From: Sphingosinicella terrae
GTDB taxonomy: Bacteria > Pseudomonadota > Alphaproteobacteria > Sphingomonadales > Sphingomonadaceae
DNA length: 64,000 nucleotides
Reading direction: 5' to 3'
NCBI RefSeq assembly: GCF_003347635.1
Contig: NZ_QDFY01000002.1
Coordinates: 124,001 to 188,000 of the forward strand
A model generated the notes under the pieces. The model made no database searches. It was not told where the DNA came from and saw only the letters and a program-made list of their open reading frames with translations. Below, piece by piece: positions 8,115-16,807 of the stretch. Numbering within the stretch: position 1 is the stretch's first letter; each line of letters begins with the position of its first letter. A program made the position numbers and the translations under genes.

Positions 8115-8941
8115 AGCGGGAGAAGCGGCATGCCGACCGCGGCCTGTGCAAACAGGGCGACCGCGACCCCGACATAACCTGCCGTGCCGACGATCAGCAC
8201 CTGCCAGCGCCGGCGCTCGGGCAAAATTCGGGCGGCGAAGGCGAGGAGCGGGATCGCCTGCTGGGCATGGATGCCGACGAAATGGGCGATGCGCAGATCG
8301 CCGCCGCTCCGGTTCCAGCCGAAGACCGGGACGGCGCCGGCCTCCGGCCCGACCGAATGCCCTCCGTTGACGGCGACGGCAATGCCGAAGCCGGCGCCGA
8401 GGAGGAAGGTGAGGACCAGCCCGATCACCAGCGCCGCCTGGAGGTCGCGGCTGACATGAGCGGCGGGCCGCCGCGCGATTTCCCACGCTAGGGGCAGGGT
8501 CGTCGCGGTCAGGATCAGCGCGAACAGGCCCATCAGGCCGTACATGAGCGCGTAGAAGGGCGTGTCGACATTGAAATGGGACTCGAGCCCGTTCGCACCC
8601 TGCCATCCGATCCAGGCGAGCTCGAAGGTGCCGGACGCGATCAGGACCGCCGCGGTGACCCGCATGGACGGCGATCCGCGGCGCTCCGGCCGCACGAAGC
8701 CGAAATACCAGGCCATGGTGAGCGCGAAGATCGAGACGGAGACCAGGAACTTGGTCGGCTTCATCCAGACGTTGATCCCGCTCGGCAACGTGCGCGGGTC
8801 GATCGCCATCATCGCGGCGGCCGCCGCTGCAAGGAGGGCGAGGCCGAGGCCGTAGCGGGCGAGGGTGCCTTGGCGCGACATCAACGTCGCTCGAGCCGCG
8901 GTCACCTTCGCCGCGGTCTGGGGGAGGGCGAGACTGGTCAT
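8111..8941 (-). CDS. Conserved multi-spanning membrane protein
   Basis: A 276-residue hydrophobic protein with seven or so predicted membrane helices and conserved-looking patches such as PSGINVWMKPTKF and HFVGIHAQQ. I do not recognise a characterised family. It begins at ATG 8941, overlapping the stop of the upstream ABA4-like gene as ATGA, with AAAGGAG nine bases upstream, so the two genes are translationally coupled. The TetR gene on the other side of the pair is the obvious candidate regulator. It ends in a CTAG shared with the GFA gene. Confidence 0.7.
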   Translation of the reverse strand: MTSLALPQTAAKVTAARATLMSRQGTLARYGLGLALLAAAAAAMMAIDPRTLPSGINVWMKPTKFLVSVSIFALTMAWYFGFVRPERRGSPSMRVTAAVLIASGTFELAWIGWQGANGLESHFNVDTPFYALMYGLMGLFALILTATTLPLAWEIARRPAAHVSRDLQAALVIGLVLTFLLGAGFGIAVAVNGGHSVGPEAGAVPVFGWNRSGGDLRIAHFVGIHAQQAIPLLAFAARILPERRRWQVLIVGTAGYVGVAVALFAQAAVGMPLLPL

Positions 8942-9384
8942 GCCGGGATCTCCTTTCGCGGCTGGCGAAGAGCGAGCCTGAGCAGAAGGAAGAGCAGCAG
9001 GCCCGCGGGACCGAACAGGAAGGTCAAAGCGAGGCAGGGGACGAGGAGGAGGGGGTGGATGCCGTGGCGGCGGCCTTCCTCCGCGATCCAGGCGCCCACG
9101 AACAGATCGAAGGCGAGATAATGGAGCCAGCCGGCGGCGAGTGCGCTGTCGTCGGCGAACAGCGCCCGGACCTCCGCGATCGAGCCGAAGCCGCCGCCTT
9201 CGGCGTTCCACCCGGCGGCGATGAGCAGGATGTAGGCGAGGGCGAGGATCGCCGGAAGCCCCAGGCGGGCGGCGGCGACAGCCGCCGGGCGCGCGGGCGC
9301 GAAGAACAAGGAGACGAGAAGGCCGGCCCACCCGGTCATGGCGAGGAGGCCGCCGATACGGAAGGCGAGATCTGGATCAAGCAT
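8938..9384 (-). CDS. ABA4-like (DUF4281) membrane protein
   Basis: A 148-residue protein with about four membrane helices. It shows the ABA4-like pattern: an HYLAFDLFVGAW segment near the middle and FLFGPAGLLLFLLLR near the end. The plant homologue ABA4 acts in neoxanthin formation, but bacterial members have no settled function. GGAG lies seven bases before the ATG. It is the first gene of a two-gene operon with the downstream membrane protein (four-base overlap). The 36-base gap to the divergent TetR gene contains an inverted repeat. Confidence 0.75.
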   Translation of the reverse strand: MLDPDLAFRIGGLLAMTGWAGLLVSLFFAPARPAAVAAARLGLPAILALAYILLIAAGWNAEGGGFGSIAEVRALFADDSALAAGWLHYLAFDLFVGAWIAEEGRRHGIHPLLLVPCLALTFLFGPAGLLLFLLLRLALRQPRKEIPA

Positions 9385-9394
9385 GTTGCCGCTC

Positions 9395-9417
9395 CTATCT
9401 TAACGATGTACAGATAG
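9395..9417. promoter_or_regulatory. Inverted repeat CTATCT-N11-AGATAG, candidate TetR operator
   Basis: Six-base arms at 9395-9400 and 9412-9417 fill most of the 36-base gap between the ABA4-like gene and the divergent TetR gene. A TetR regulator usually binds a palindrome between itself and the divergent genes it controls, so autorepression and control of the membrane-protein pair are likely. This is inferred from position and symmetry. Confidence 0.55.
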
Positions 9418-9420
9418 CGT

Positions 9421-10041
9421 ATGAGCGACAATCTGAACAGTGTCAAGACCGGTCCACGCGACAGACGTCAATATCATCATGGCGCCCTTCGCGACGCCCT
9501 CCTCCAGGCAGCCGAATCGTTGATCCTGGAACGCGGCGTCGACGGCTTTTCGTTGCGCGAGACGGCGCGACGGGCGGGCGTGTCGCCGGCGGCGCCGGCC
9601 CATCATTTCGGCGATTCCCGCGGGTTGCTGACCGCGCTGGCAACCCGCGCTTTCGTGCAGTTCGGCGATGCCCTGGAAGCGGCCGATGCCGCCGCCGCCA
9701 AAGACGGCCGGATCCGTGCGCAGGGGCTGGCCTATGTCCGCTTCGCCCTCGCCGCACCGGCGAAGTTCGACCTGATGTGGCGCTATTCTCTCGTCGACCG
9801 CGAAGATGAGGAATATGCGCGGGCCTGCGAGCGTTCCTACGCGATCATCGATGGGGCGGTGGCGGGCGGCTCCGCTTCCGCGGAGACGCCAGGGAAGGCC
9901 CCGGCCACGATCGCCGCCTGGTCGATGGTCCACGGCTTCGTCCGCCTGGCCCTGGACGGCGTGTTCGGAGACGAACCCGATTCCGCCGTCCGAGCGGCCG
10001 AGCAGCTTCTTCCGGCGGTCCTCGATCATCTCAAGGTCTAA
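9421..10041 (+). CDS. TetR/AcrR family transcriptional regulator
   Basis: A 206-residue one-component regulator. The N-terminal helix-turn-helix domain (about 17-65) contains FSLRETARRAGVSPAAPAHHFGDSRGLLTAL, split here as the core RRAGVSPAAPAHHFGDS. The C-terminal ligand-binding domain resembles the WHG-type domain of TetR proteins (MWRYSLVD region). Only the candidate operator separates it from the divergent ABA4-like gene. No Shine-Dalgarno sequence is visible before ATG 9421, so the mRNA may be leaderless or the start slightly misplaced. Confidence 0.9.
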   Translation: MSDNLNSVKTGPRDRRQYHHGALRDALLQAAESLILERGVDGFSLRETARRAGVSPAAPAHHFGDSRGLLTALATRAFVQFGDALEAADAAAAKDGRIRAQGLAYVRFALAAPAKFDLMWRYSLVDREDEEYARACERSYAIIDGAVAGGSASAETPGKAPATIAAWSMVHGFVRLALDGVFGDEPDSAVRAAEQLLPAVLDHLKV

Positions 10042-10043
10042 GA

Positions 10044-10098
10044 GTCTGTCCTGGCCAGAGGGAGGTGTCGGGATCGCCTGAGCCTGACCAGGACAGAC
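10044..10098. repeat. Long imperfect inverted repeat downstream of TetR gene
   Basis: Arms of 15 bases (10044-10058, GTCTGTCCTGGCCAG, and 10084-10098) pair with a single mismatch around a 25-base loop, starting three bases after the TetR stop codon. It could end the TetR transcript, although no T-run follows, or it may be a copy of a dispersed palindromic repeat. Confidence 0.6.
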
Positions 10099-10163
10099 CC
10101 TAAGTCTCAGCCGAGCCGCGCAACCGCCCCGTCGTCGCCGATGGCGTGCAAGGCGGCTGCCAT

Positions 10164-10178
10164 CCGTTCTGAGAACGG
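10164..10178. promoter_or_regulatory. Palindrome CCGTTCT-G-AGAACGG
   Basis: A perfect seven-base inverted repeat with a single central base lies about 100 bases upstream of the MHS-type transporter gene. It could be an operator for that gene. No matching regulator can be named. Confidence 0.3.
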
Positions 10179-10280
10179 ACATAGTCGGCAAGCTCCCGTT
10201 GCTGTAATCGCAACGCCAGCTCCCGCTTGCCGCACGGCCGTTTCCCCGCTTACTCTGCATGCTGGGGAAGGGGAGGGTCT

Positions 10281-11921
10281 ATGGCTTCGATGGCCGAGAA
10301 TGTCGGTGGGGCGGACGCCTCCGGCGGCGAAGCCGACGATCATGTGATCGATCCGAAGCGCGACCGGCTGGTCATCGTCGCGTCGTCGCTCGGCACCGTC
10401 TTCGAATGGTACGACTTCTTCATCTACGGAACGCTGGCTCCCGTCCTGGCGACGCTCTTCTTTCCCACGACCAACCCCACGGCGGCGTTCTTGCTCACTC
10501 TGGCGACGTTCGGCGCGGGCTTCGGCGTACGCCCGATCGGTGCGGTCCTGTTCGGGGTGATCGGCGATCGTCTCGGCCGCAAATACACCTTCCTCATCAC
10601 GATCACCCTGATGGGGCTCGCCACCGCCGCCGTCGGAATGCTGCCGACCTACGCCCAGATCGGCATCGCCGCGCCGATCCTGCTGGTCGTCTGCCGGTTG
10701 CTCCAGGGCCTGGCCCTCGGCGGCGAATATGGCGGCGCCGCCATCTACGTCGCCGAGCATGCGCCGCGGAACAAGCGCGGTTTCTACACCAGCTTCATTC
10801 AGGCCAGCGTGATCGGGGGCTTCCTGCTCAGCGTGGTGACGGTGCTGACGACCAACGCCTTGGTCGATCCGGAGGCGCGCGACAGCTGGGCCTGGAGGAT
10901 CCCATTCCTGGTATCGCTGCTGCTTCTCGCCGTGTCGCTCTGGGTGCGGCTCAAGCTGAAGGAGAGCCCGGTCTTCCAGGCGATGAAGGACGCGGGAAAG
11001 ACCGCCCGCAACCCCTTGCGGGAGAGCTTCCGCGGCGGGCGCCAGGTAAAGCTTATCTTCGTCTCGCTCTTCGGCATCGCCGCGGGACTCACCGTGATCT
11101 GGTATACCGCCCAGTTCCAGGGGCTCTATTTCCTTCAGAACGCGCTCAGGATCGACGACACCGCCGCGCGTCTGATGGTCGGCATCGCGGCCGCCTTCAG
11201 CATTTTCTGGTTCATCCTGTTCGGATGGCTGTCCGACCGGGTCGGCCGCAAGAAGCCGATCGTGATCGGCTATGCCCTCACCATCCTCCTCATCTTCCCG
11301 CTCTTCCACTGGATGGCGGCGGCCGCCAATCCCGAGCTGTCCGAGGCGATGGAGCGGAACCCGGTGATCGTTCAGGGGGCCGGTTGCGACTATAACCCCT
11401 TCGCACAAGGACAGCAGGCGACCCCGTGCGGACGGGCGCTGGACGCGCTCACCCGCCGCGGTATCGCGTATCATCTCGAGCCGACCTCGGGCTGGCGCGG
11501 CGATGCCTATCAGGTGCGGATCGGCGCCCGCACCGTGGACGCGGAGGATCCGGCCCAGCTCGAGCCTGCCCTCGCCGCGGCGGGCTATCGTCTCGAGAAG
11601 ACGGTGCCGCCGCTCTCCAGCGCTGTCCAGGTGGTGATCGCGATCATCATCATCGGCCTGCTCAGCGGAATGACCTACGGTCCCGTCGCGGCCTTGCTGG
11701 TCGAGCTGTTCCCGGCGCGGATCCGCTATACCTCGCTGTCGGTGCCCTATCATATCGGAACAGGCTATTTCGGCGGGTTCCTGCCCTTCATCAGCCAATA
11801 TATCGTCGCCCGCACCGGCGATCCCTTTTCGGGGCTCTGGTACACCGTCGGCGTCGTCGCCATGGCGCTGGTCGTGACCTTGTTCTGGTTGCCGGAAACT
11901 TCGGGCAAGAATCTGGATTAG
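10281..11921 (+). CDS. MFS transporter, metabolite:H+ symporter (MHS/ProP-like) family
   Basis: A 546-residue secondary transporter. Visible features are the MHS-typical start FEWYDFFIYG, the loop 2-3 signature GDRLGRKYTF, LLQGLALGGEYGGAA, and a second-half loop motif (WLSDRVGRKKP). About 12 membrane helices are expected. An unusually long insert of about 85 residues containing two cysteines, GAGCDYNPF and TPCGRALDAL, lies between late helices and is probably periplasmic. MHS members carry dicarboxylates, betaine, shikimate and similar solutes. ATG 10281 is preceded by GGGGAGG; the frame extends 18 codons further but without a ribosome-binding site. The gene is followed by alr with a 40-base gap. 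Confidence 0.88.
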   Translation: MASMAENVGGADASGGEADDHVIDPKRDRLVIVASSLGTVFEWYDFFIYGTLAPVLATLFFPTTNPTAAFLLTLATFGAGFGVRPIGAVLFGVIGDRLGRKYTFLITITLMGLATAAVGMLPTYAQIGIAAPILLVVCRLLQGLALGGEYGGAAIYVAEHAPRNKRGFYTSFIQASVIGGFLLSVVTVLTTNALVDPEARDSWAWRIPFLVSLLLLAVSLWVRLKLKESPVFQAMKDAGKTARNPLRESFRGGRQVKLIFVSLFGIAAGLTVIWYTAQFQGLYFLQNALRIDDTAARLMVGIAAAFSIFWFILFGWLSDRVGRKKPIVIGYALTILLIFPLFHWMAAAANPELSEAMERNPVIVQGAGCDYNPFAQGQQATPCGRALDALTRRGIAYHLEPTSGWRGDAYQVRIGARTVDAEDPAQLEPALAAAGYRLEKTVPPLSSAVQVVIAIIIIGLLSGMTYGPVAALLVELFPARIRYTSLSVPYHIGTGYFGGFLPFISQYIVARTGDPFSGLWYTVGVVAMALVVTLFWLPETSGKNLD

Positions 11922-11961
11922 GGACGCGAGGAGACTTGAGCGGGAGGTCGAGCCCGCCCCC

Positions 11962-13032
11962 GTGACTCGCCCCAACCGCCACGCTACGGCCCCGCTCATG
12001 GCCCATTTCCCCCTGCGCCTGGCGCTCGACGGCGACGCGCTCGTTTCCAACTGGCACTGGCTCGCTCATCGCAGCGCGGGCGCGGCCTGCGGCGCCGCCA
12101 TGAAGGCCGACGGCTATGGACTCGGTGCGCGCGAGGCGGTGAAGCGCCTGCAGCATGCCGGCTGCCGCGACTTCTTCGTCGCCACCTGGGCGGAGGCCGC
12201 CGCGTTGATGCCCTGGCCCGGGGACCTCAATCTGTCGGTCCTCCACGGCGTCGGCGCGGAAGACCTTGGCGAGGCGGTGCGGTCGCGGGCGCGGCCGGTG
12301 CTGAACAGCCGCGAGCAGGTGGAAAGGTGGCGCGGGACCGGCCGGCCGTGCGACGTGATGATCGATACCGGCTTCAACCGGCTCGGCGTCTCGGCCGCCG
12401 ACGTTGCCGCGGGCCTGCTCGACGGGCTCGACGTCGAGACCATCATGAGCCATCTGGCCTGCGCCGACGAGGACGGGCCGATGAACGTCCGCCAGCGCCA
12501 GGACTTCGCCGATGTGTCCGGGCGGGCACGGGCACGCCGGCGCAGTCTCGCCAATAGCGCCGGCATCTGCCTGGGGGCCGACTATGCCTTCGATCTGACC
12601 CGTCCCGGCCTCGCGCTCTACGGCGGTATCCCCCGCCCCGAGGCGCAGGGCCACATCCGCCAGGTGGTACGCGTCGAGGCGCAGATCGTGCAGCGCCGCC
12701 GCGTCGCGGCGGGTCAAAGCATCGGCTATAACGCAACCTTCATCGCCGAGGCGCCGCGCGAGTTGGCGATCCTCAACATCGGCTATGCCGACGGCTATCT
12801 GCGCGCTTTCTCGGGAACCGGGCGCGCCCGGATCGGCGGGATCGAGGCGCCGGTGATCGGGCGCATCTCGATGGACCTCACCACCATCTGCGTCGATGCC
12901 GATCCAACACTGAAGGAGGGCGACTGGGTGGAACTCGACTATGATCTGCCGAGCGCTGCCGCCCAGTCCGGCCTCAGCCAGTACGAGTTGCTGACCGGGC
13001 TCGGCGCACGCTTCGAGCGGGTATGGAAATAA
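11962..13032 (+). CDS. alr: Alanine racemase
   Basis: A PLP-dependent enzyme interconverting L- and D-alanine for peptidoglycan. The 356 residues show the PLP lysine in MKADGYG (Lys48 from the GTG start), the catalytic tyrosine in IGYNATF (Tyr256) and the substrate-entry segment GRISMDLT. GTG 11962 is used; ATG 11998 (MAHFPLRLAL) is a good alternative, since neither has a close ribosome-binding site. It lies downstream of the MHS transporter and 61 bases before the metallophosphoesterase, so all three may be co-transcribed. Confidence 0.92.
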   Translation: MTRPNRHATAPLMAHFPLRLALDGDALVSNWHWLAHRSAGAACGAAMKADGYGLGAREAVKRLQHAGCRDFFVATWAEAAALMPWPGDLNLSVLHGVGAEDLGEAVRSRARPVLNSREQVERWRGTGRPCDVMIDTGFNRLGVSAADVAAGLLDGLDVETIMSHLACADEDGPMNVRQRQDFADVSGRARARRRSLANSAGICLGADYAFDLTRPGLALYGGIPRPEAQGHIRQVVRVEAQIVQRRRVAAGQSIGYNATFIAEAPRELAILNIGYADGYLRAFSGTGRARIGGIEAPVIGRISMDLTTICVDADPTLKEGDWVELDYDLPSAAAQSGLSQYELLTGLGARFERVWK

Positions 13033-13093
13033 GGTCGCTGCCGGCGCTCGCGGACGACGCGAAACCCTGATCGCGGCTGGGGGTTGTCCCGCC

Positions 13094-13933
13094 ATGGCCA
13101 GGATCGCCCACCTTTCGGATGTTCATTTCGGCGCGCACGATCCCGCGGTCATAGCCGGCGCCGAGGCCTGGCTCGCCGAGCAGAGACCCGATCTCGTCGT
13201 CGTCAGCGGCGATTTCACCCAGCGTGCCCGAGTCGACCAGTACAGGCTGGCTGCCGCCTTTCTCGACCGGCTGGAATCGGCCGGGCTGCCGACGCTCGGC
13301 GTTCCGGGCAATCATGACGTGCCGCTCTACGACGTCGTCCGCCGCTTCGCCCGGCCGCTCCACCGATATCGTCGCTTCATCGACGACGATCTCTGCCCCT
13401 GGTTCGAGAATGAACGCTGCGCCGTGCTCGGCATCAATACGGCGCGCTCGCTCACCATCAAGGATGGCCGCATCAATCGCGAGCAGATGGCGATCATCCG
13501 CGAGCGTTTTCGAGACGTCGGCGACGATCGCACGCGGATCCTCGTCACCCACCACCCCTTGTTCGCCATGCCGATCGGCGAGGAAGGGGCGCTGACGAAG
13601 GTGGTCGGGCGGCATCAGGACGCGCTCGAGGCGGTGAGCGAAGCGGGGGTCCACATTCTCCTCGCCGGGCATTTCCATCGCACCTTCTCCAGATCCGCCC
13701 GCGAGATGGTGGAGAATTCCGGTCCGGCGCTGGTCATCCAGGCGGGCACCGCCACCTCCACGCGATTGCGCGCGGGCGAGGCGCAGAGCTTCAACCTGAT
13801 CCATGCCGTCCGCAACGACGAGATCGACCTGCAGGTGATCGCGTGGAGCGGCACGCAATTCGAGGGGCGTGGCGAGGCCCGCTTCACCTTCGACGGTGAA
13901 GCCTGGCATTCGCGCCCGGTGAAGGAGTCCTGA
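13094..13933 (+). CDS. Calcineurin-like metallophosphoesterase (CpdA-like)
   Basis: A 279-residue phosphoesterase with all five di-metal motifs in order: SDVHFG, GDFTQ, PGNHD, THHPL and AGHFHR. This arrangement fits class III cyclic-nucleotide phosphodiesterase-like (CpdA/Icc) proteins, although many members act on other phosphodiesters. No signal peptide is seen, so it should be cytoplasmic. The gene follows alr on the same strand and is followed by copy A of the two-stem repeat. Confidence 0.85.
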   Translation: MARIAHLSDVHFGAHDPAVIAGAEAWLAEQRPDLVVVSGDFTQRARVDQYRLAAAFLDRLESAGLPTLGVPGNHDVPLYDVVRRFARPLHRYRRFIDDDLCPWFENERCAVLGINTARSLTIKDGRINREQMAIIRERFRDVGDDRTRILVTHHPLFAMPIGEEGALTKVVGRHQDALEAVSEAGVHILLAGHFHRTFSRSAREMVENSGPALVIQAGTATSTRLRAGEAQSFNLIHAVRNDEIDLQVIAWSGTQFEGRGEARFTFDGEAWHSRPVKES

Positions 13934-13960
13934 GCCGAGGCTTCGACCGGGCTCGCGTAG

Positions 13961-14062
13961 AGCGATTTCTAGTCGGATGGGATCATCCGACGACTAGGAA
14001 ATCGAGATATATCATCCCTTATACCGAATGATCTGATCCGATCAGATCACAATCCGGTCTAG
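13961..14062. repeat. Two-stem intergenic repeat, copy A
   Basis: A 102-base element made of two imperfect palindromes. The first is built on CTAGTCGGATG with its complement, the second on CCGAATGATCTGATC with its complement, ending in CTAG. It matches the segment at 47289-47391 in the same orientation at roughly five of six positions by eye, with one indel. Its terminal CTAG supplies the stop codon of the minus-strand monooxygenase-domain gene. It lies between convergent genes and could also fold as a terminator. Confidence 0.8.
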
Positions 14063-14355
14063 TCGACGACCAGATATTCGCCGAGCGGGTGCTCGGCACG
14101 GGTCCAGCCTTCAGTGCGGCGGTCCAACGCCTCGTAATCCGCGCCGTGCTCAGCCTTGAAGGCGTCGAAATCGGCCTTGGCCCGCCAGACGTCGACCGTG
14201 AGATAGGAACCGTCCTGCGCGCGCAGCAGCTCGCTGCCGCGAAAGCCGCCGCTGCGCGTGAAGAGCTGCGCCCAGTCGCCCTTTGGTCCGTAGACCGCCT
14301 CGAACGCCGTCCGATTCTCTTCGCGCACCTCGAACCGCCAGATCAACGCGATCAT
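14059..14355 (-). CDS. Antibiotic biosynthesis monooxygenase (ABM) domain protein
   Basis: A 98-residue ferredoxin-like (dimeric alpha-beta barrel) protein. Family features are the opening MIALIWRFEV, the EAVYGPKGDWAQLF segment and DVWRAKADFDAFK. Small ABM proteins range from quinone-forming monooxygenases to proteins with no known reaction, so the function is open. GGGAGGCGGCAGGG precedes the ATG. The stop codon coincides with the end of the two-stem repeat. A different, decayed member of the broader dimeric-barrel group lies at 34234-34536. Confidence 0.8.
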   Translation of the reverse strand: MIALIWRFEVREENRTAFEAVYGPKGDWAQLFTRSGGFRGSELLRAQDGSYLTVDVWRAKADFDAFKAEHGADYEALDRRTEGWTRAEHPLGEYLVVD

Positions 14356-14472
14356 CCCTGCCGCCTCCCGCCGGCGGCCGAGGGTTATGATGAAGCGGCG
14401 GACTCTGCCAAGCGCCGGCGGGCCGGATGGTCGTTGCTGTACCGAAACGGTACGGCTACGCGAAGCAGGAGG

Positions 14473-15660
14473 TCAGCTCCGCTCGATGCAAAGCGCAATG
14501 CCCATGCCGCCGCCGATGCAGAGCGTGGCTAGGCCCTTGCGAGCGTCGCGCTTTGCCATCTCGTAGAGCAGGGTGGTCAGCACGCGCGCCCCGCTCGCGC
14601 CGATCGGATGACCGATGGCGATCGCGCCGCCATTGACGTTGACCTTGTCGGCGTCCCAGCCCAGCTCCTTGCCGACCGCGAGCGCCTGCGCGGCGAACGC
14701 CTCATTGGCCTCGATCAGGTCGAGGTCGGCGATCGACCAGCCGGCCTTCTCGAGCGCGCGCCGGGACGCGGGGACGGGCCCGATGCCCATGATCGAGGGA
14801 TCGACGCCGGCCGATGCCCAGCTGGCGACCCGGCCGAGGATCGGCGCGCCTCGGCGCTCGGCTTCCTCGCGACTCATCAGGACGAGCGCAGCCGCGCCGT
14901 CATTGATGCCGGAGGCATTGCCGGCGGTGACGGTGCCGTCCTTGCGGAAGGCGGGGCGGAGCCCGGCCAGCCCTGCTTGCTCGACGCCGTCGCGAATATA
15001 TTCGTCGGCATCGACGACGGTCTCGCCCTTGCGGCTCTTCACGGTGACGCCGGCAATCTCGTCCTTGAAGCGCCCTTCTGCCCGCGCCCTCGAGGCCTTC
15101 TGCTGCGACGCGGCGGCGAAGGCATCCTGCTCGTCGCGCGTCACCTGGTACTGCTCCGCCAGATTCTCGGCGGTGATGCCCATATGATAGCCGTTGAACA
15201 CGTCGGTGAGGCCATCCTTGATCATCGTGTCGATCAGCTCGAGCCCCCCCATCTTCGTCCCCGTGCGAAGATTCTGGGCATGGGCCGACAGGCTCATATT
15301 CTCCTGGCCGCCGGCGACCATGATCGCCGAATCGCCGGTCCGGATCGCCTGCGCGGCCAGCGCGACGGCCCGGAGCCCGGATCCGCACACCTGGTTGACG
15401 CCCCACGCCGGTATTTCCTTCGGGATGCCGGCAGCCATCGCCGCCTGCCGGGCCGGATTCTGGCCCTGCGCCGCGGTCAGCACCTGGCCGAGAATCACTT
15501 CCGAAATCTCCTCGGGCGCAACTTCTGCCTGAGCGAGCGCGGCTTCGATGGCCACCCGACCGAGCTCATGGGCGGGGGTGGTGGCGAAGGCGCCGAGAAA
15601 GGCGCCGACGGGCGTGCGCTTGGCGGCGGTAATGACGACATCGGTCATGGTCGGCTCCAT
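14473..15660 (-). CDS. phaA: Acetyl-CoA C-acetyltransferase (thiolase)
   Basis: A biosynthetic-type thiolase of 395 residues that condenses two acetyl-CoA to acetoacetyl-CoA. The active-site cysteine is in NQVCGSG (Cys92), the histidine in GHPIGASG (His351) and the second cysteine in LCIGGGMG (Cys381). AAGGAGGGAGGAAG lies before ATG 15660; a second ATG four codons later is also possible. The PHA-synthase-like gene and phaR just upstream suggest a role in polyhydroxyalkanoate supply, although the same enzyme could serve ketone-body or acetoacetate use. Confidence 0.92.
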   Translation of the reverse strand: MEPTMTDVVITAAKRTPVGAFLGAFATTPAHELGRVAIEAALAQAEVAPEEISEVILGQVLTAAQGQNPARQAAMAAGIPKEIPAWGVNQVCGSGLRAVALAAQAIRTGDSAIMVAGGQENMSLSAHAQNLRTGTKMGGLELIDTMIKDGLTDVFNGYHMGITAENLAEQYQVTRDEQDAFAAASQQKASRARAEGRFKDEIAGVTVKSRKGETVVDADEYIRDGVEQAGLAGLRPAFRKDGTVTAGNASGINDGAAALVLMSREEAERRGAPILGRVASWASAGVDPSIMGIGPVPASRRALEKAGWSIADLDLIEANEAFAAQALAVGKELGWDADKVNVNGGAIAIGHPIGASGARVLTTLLYEMAKRDARKGLATLCIGGGMGIALCIERS

Positions 15661-15748
15661 TGGTCTTCCTCCCTCCTTTCGGGAGAGAAGTTGCGGTCAG
15701 GGGCGCGCCCGGGCCGGAACCGTTCCTCCGATCCCGCGCCCGGCGCTG

Positions 15749-15773
15749 CCCCTTTCCCCGTGAGGGAAAGGGG
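15749..15773. repeat. Strong hairpin between PHA-synthase-like gene and thiolase
   Basis: A perfect ten-base inverted repeat (CCCCTTTCCC, loop CGTGA, complement) lies just downstream of the PHA-synthase-like gene and 89 bases upstream of the thiolase start on the same strand. There is no T-run after it, so it may act as a mRNA-stabilising hairpin or be a repeat copy rather than a classic terminator. Confidence 0.6.
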
Positions 15774-15787
15774 CGAATGATCGCCGC

Positions 15788-16774
15788 CTACCACTTTGCT
15801 GCAGTGCGGGAAAGCCAGCCGGCGAGCGGCTCCCACAGCGCCTGGCGCGCGCGTGAACCGACGATCATCCCGACATGGCCCTGCGCCAGCGCCAGACGAT
15901 CGCCACGCCCCATGGCCGTGCCGGCCGGGACGATCCGGTCGGTGGTGGAGACGATGTCGTAGGTCGGCAGCGTCAGATCACTGGGTGCAACGGGTTCGCC
16001 GGCAACGCGCCATTCGCCGCGCCCGGGACGATCGGCGGCGAAGAAGTCCTCGAACAGCTCGCGGGCGGCGGCCCCGGCCAGCGGCGGTCCGTCATTCGCC
16101 CAGTCCTCGAGAGCGACGAACATCCGAGCTTCCTCCGCCCCCATCGTCGCGAAGGCCTCGAACTTGGCCACCGTGCGGCCGGGATCCAGCGACCAGAAGG
16201 CGCTCTGCAGCGCTTCCATCGGCAGGACGCCGAGCGCCTCCACGGCAGGTCGGGCGCCTTGCCACAATCCCGCCAGCCGCGTGCGCGCCTCTTCGGGGAA
16301 AGCCGAGAAGCGCCAGGGCGACGCGATCAGGACGAGACTGCGCGCGCCGGCCGGGCGGGCAGCGGCCGCCGCCATCGTCCCGCCCAGGCAATAGCCGACG
16401 AGATCGACCGGCTCGCCCAGGGCGGCGGCCAATGGCAGCAGGATCTCCTCGACATGCCCGGCTACCGACAGGCCCGCGCGGCCCGGATCCGGCCAGCCCC
16501 AGTCGAGCAGCAGGACGCGTCGCCCGCGGCCGGCGAGCCAGCGCAGAAGCGACCGCTCGCCGAGGTCGAGCACGGTCGGCGGATTGATCAGCGACGGCAC
16601 GAACAGGACCGGCGGACCTTCGCCGCCATAGTCGCGCAGGCTCGCATGGCGGACCGTTGCGATCGGTGGCATCGGCTGCGGAGCAGCGTCGCGAGCCGCT
16701 TCCTGATAACGGCGCAGGCCGGCCAGCGCGGCCGCTGTCCGAGCGGGATTTGCTGCGGTCTCTTCGCGCAGCAT
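15788..16774 (-). CDS. Alpha/beta hydrolase, class III PHA synthase (PhaC)-like
   Basis: About 328 residues of alpha/beta-hydrolase fold. The nucleophile elbow is GYCLGGTM, with cysteine in place of the lipase serine, which is the hallmark of polyhydroxyalkanoate synthases; VPSLINPP and LLLDWGWP also match. It is shorter than class I/II PhaC and nearer the class III size. The start is uncertain: ATG 16774 is used, but homology-like sequence (RPRPLTLFL) continues about 10 codons upstream, where no standard start codon occurs before ATG 16867 inside the phaR leader. It is divergent from phaR, the expected regulator of this pathway. Confidence 0.75.
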   Translation of the reverse strand: MLREETAANPARTAAALAGLRRYQEAARDAAPQPMPPIATVRHASLRDYGGEGPPVLFVPSLINPPTVLDLGERSLLRWLAGRGRRVLLLDWGWPDPGRAGLSVAGHVEEILLPLAAALGEPVDLVGYCLGGTMAAAAARPAGARSLVLIASPWRFSAFPEEARTRLAGLWQGARPAVEALGVLPMEALQSAFWSLDPGRTVAKFEAFATMGAEEARMFVALEDWANDGPPLAGAAARELFEDFFAADRPGRGEWRVAGEPVAPSDLTLPTYDIVSTTDRIVPAGTAMGRGDRLALAQGHVGMIVGSRARQALWEPLAGWLSRTAAKW

Positions 16775-16807
16775 GGAAAGGAACAGGGTGAGCGGCCGGG
16801 GCCTGTG

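Noticed and set aside
10107-12050. 647-codon open frame on the minus strand opposite the MHS transporter
   Set aside because: It mirrors the transporter gene in the opposite strand's frame, has a low-complexity Arg/Glu/Gly-rich composition, no motif, and no ribosome-binding site. High-GC genes commonly leave such open antisense frames.
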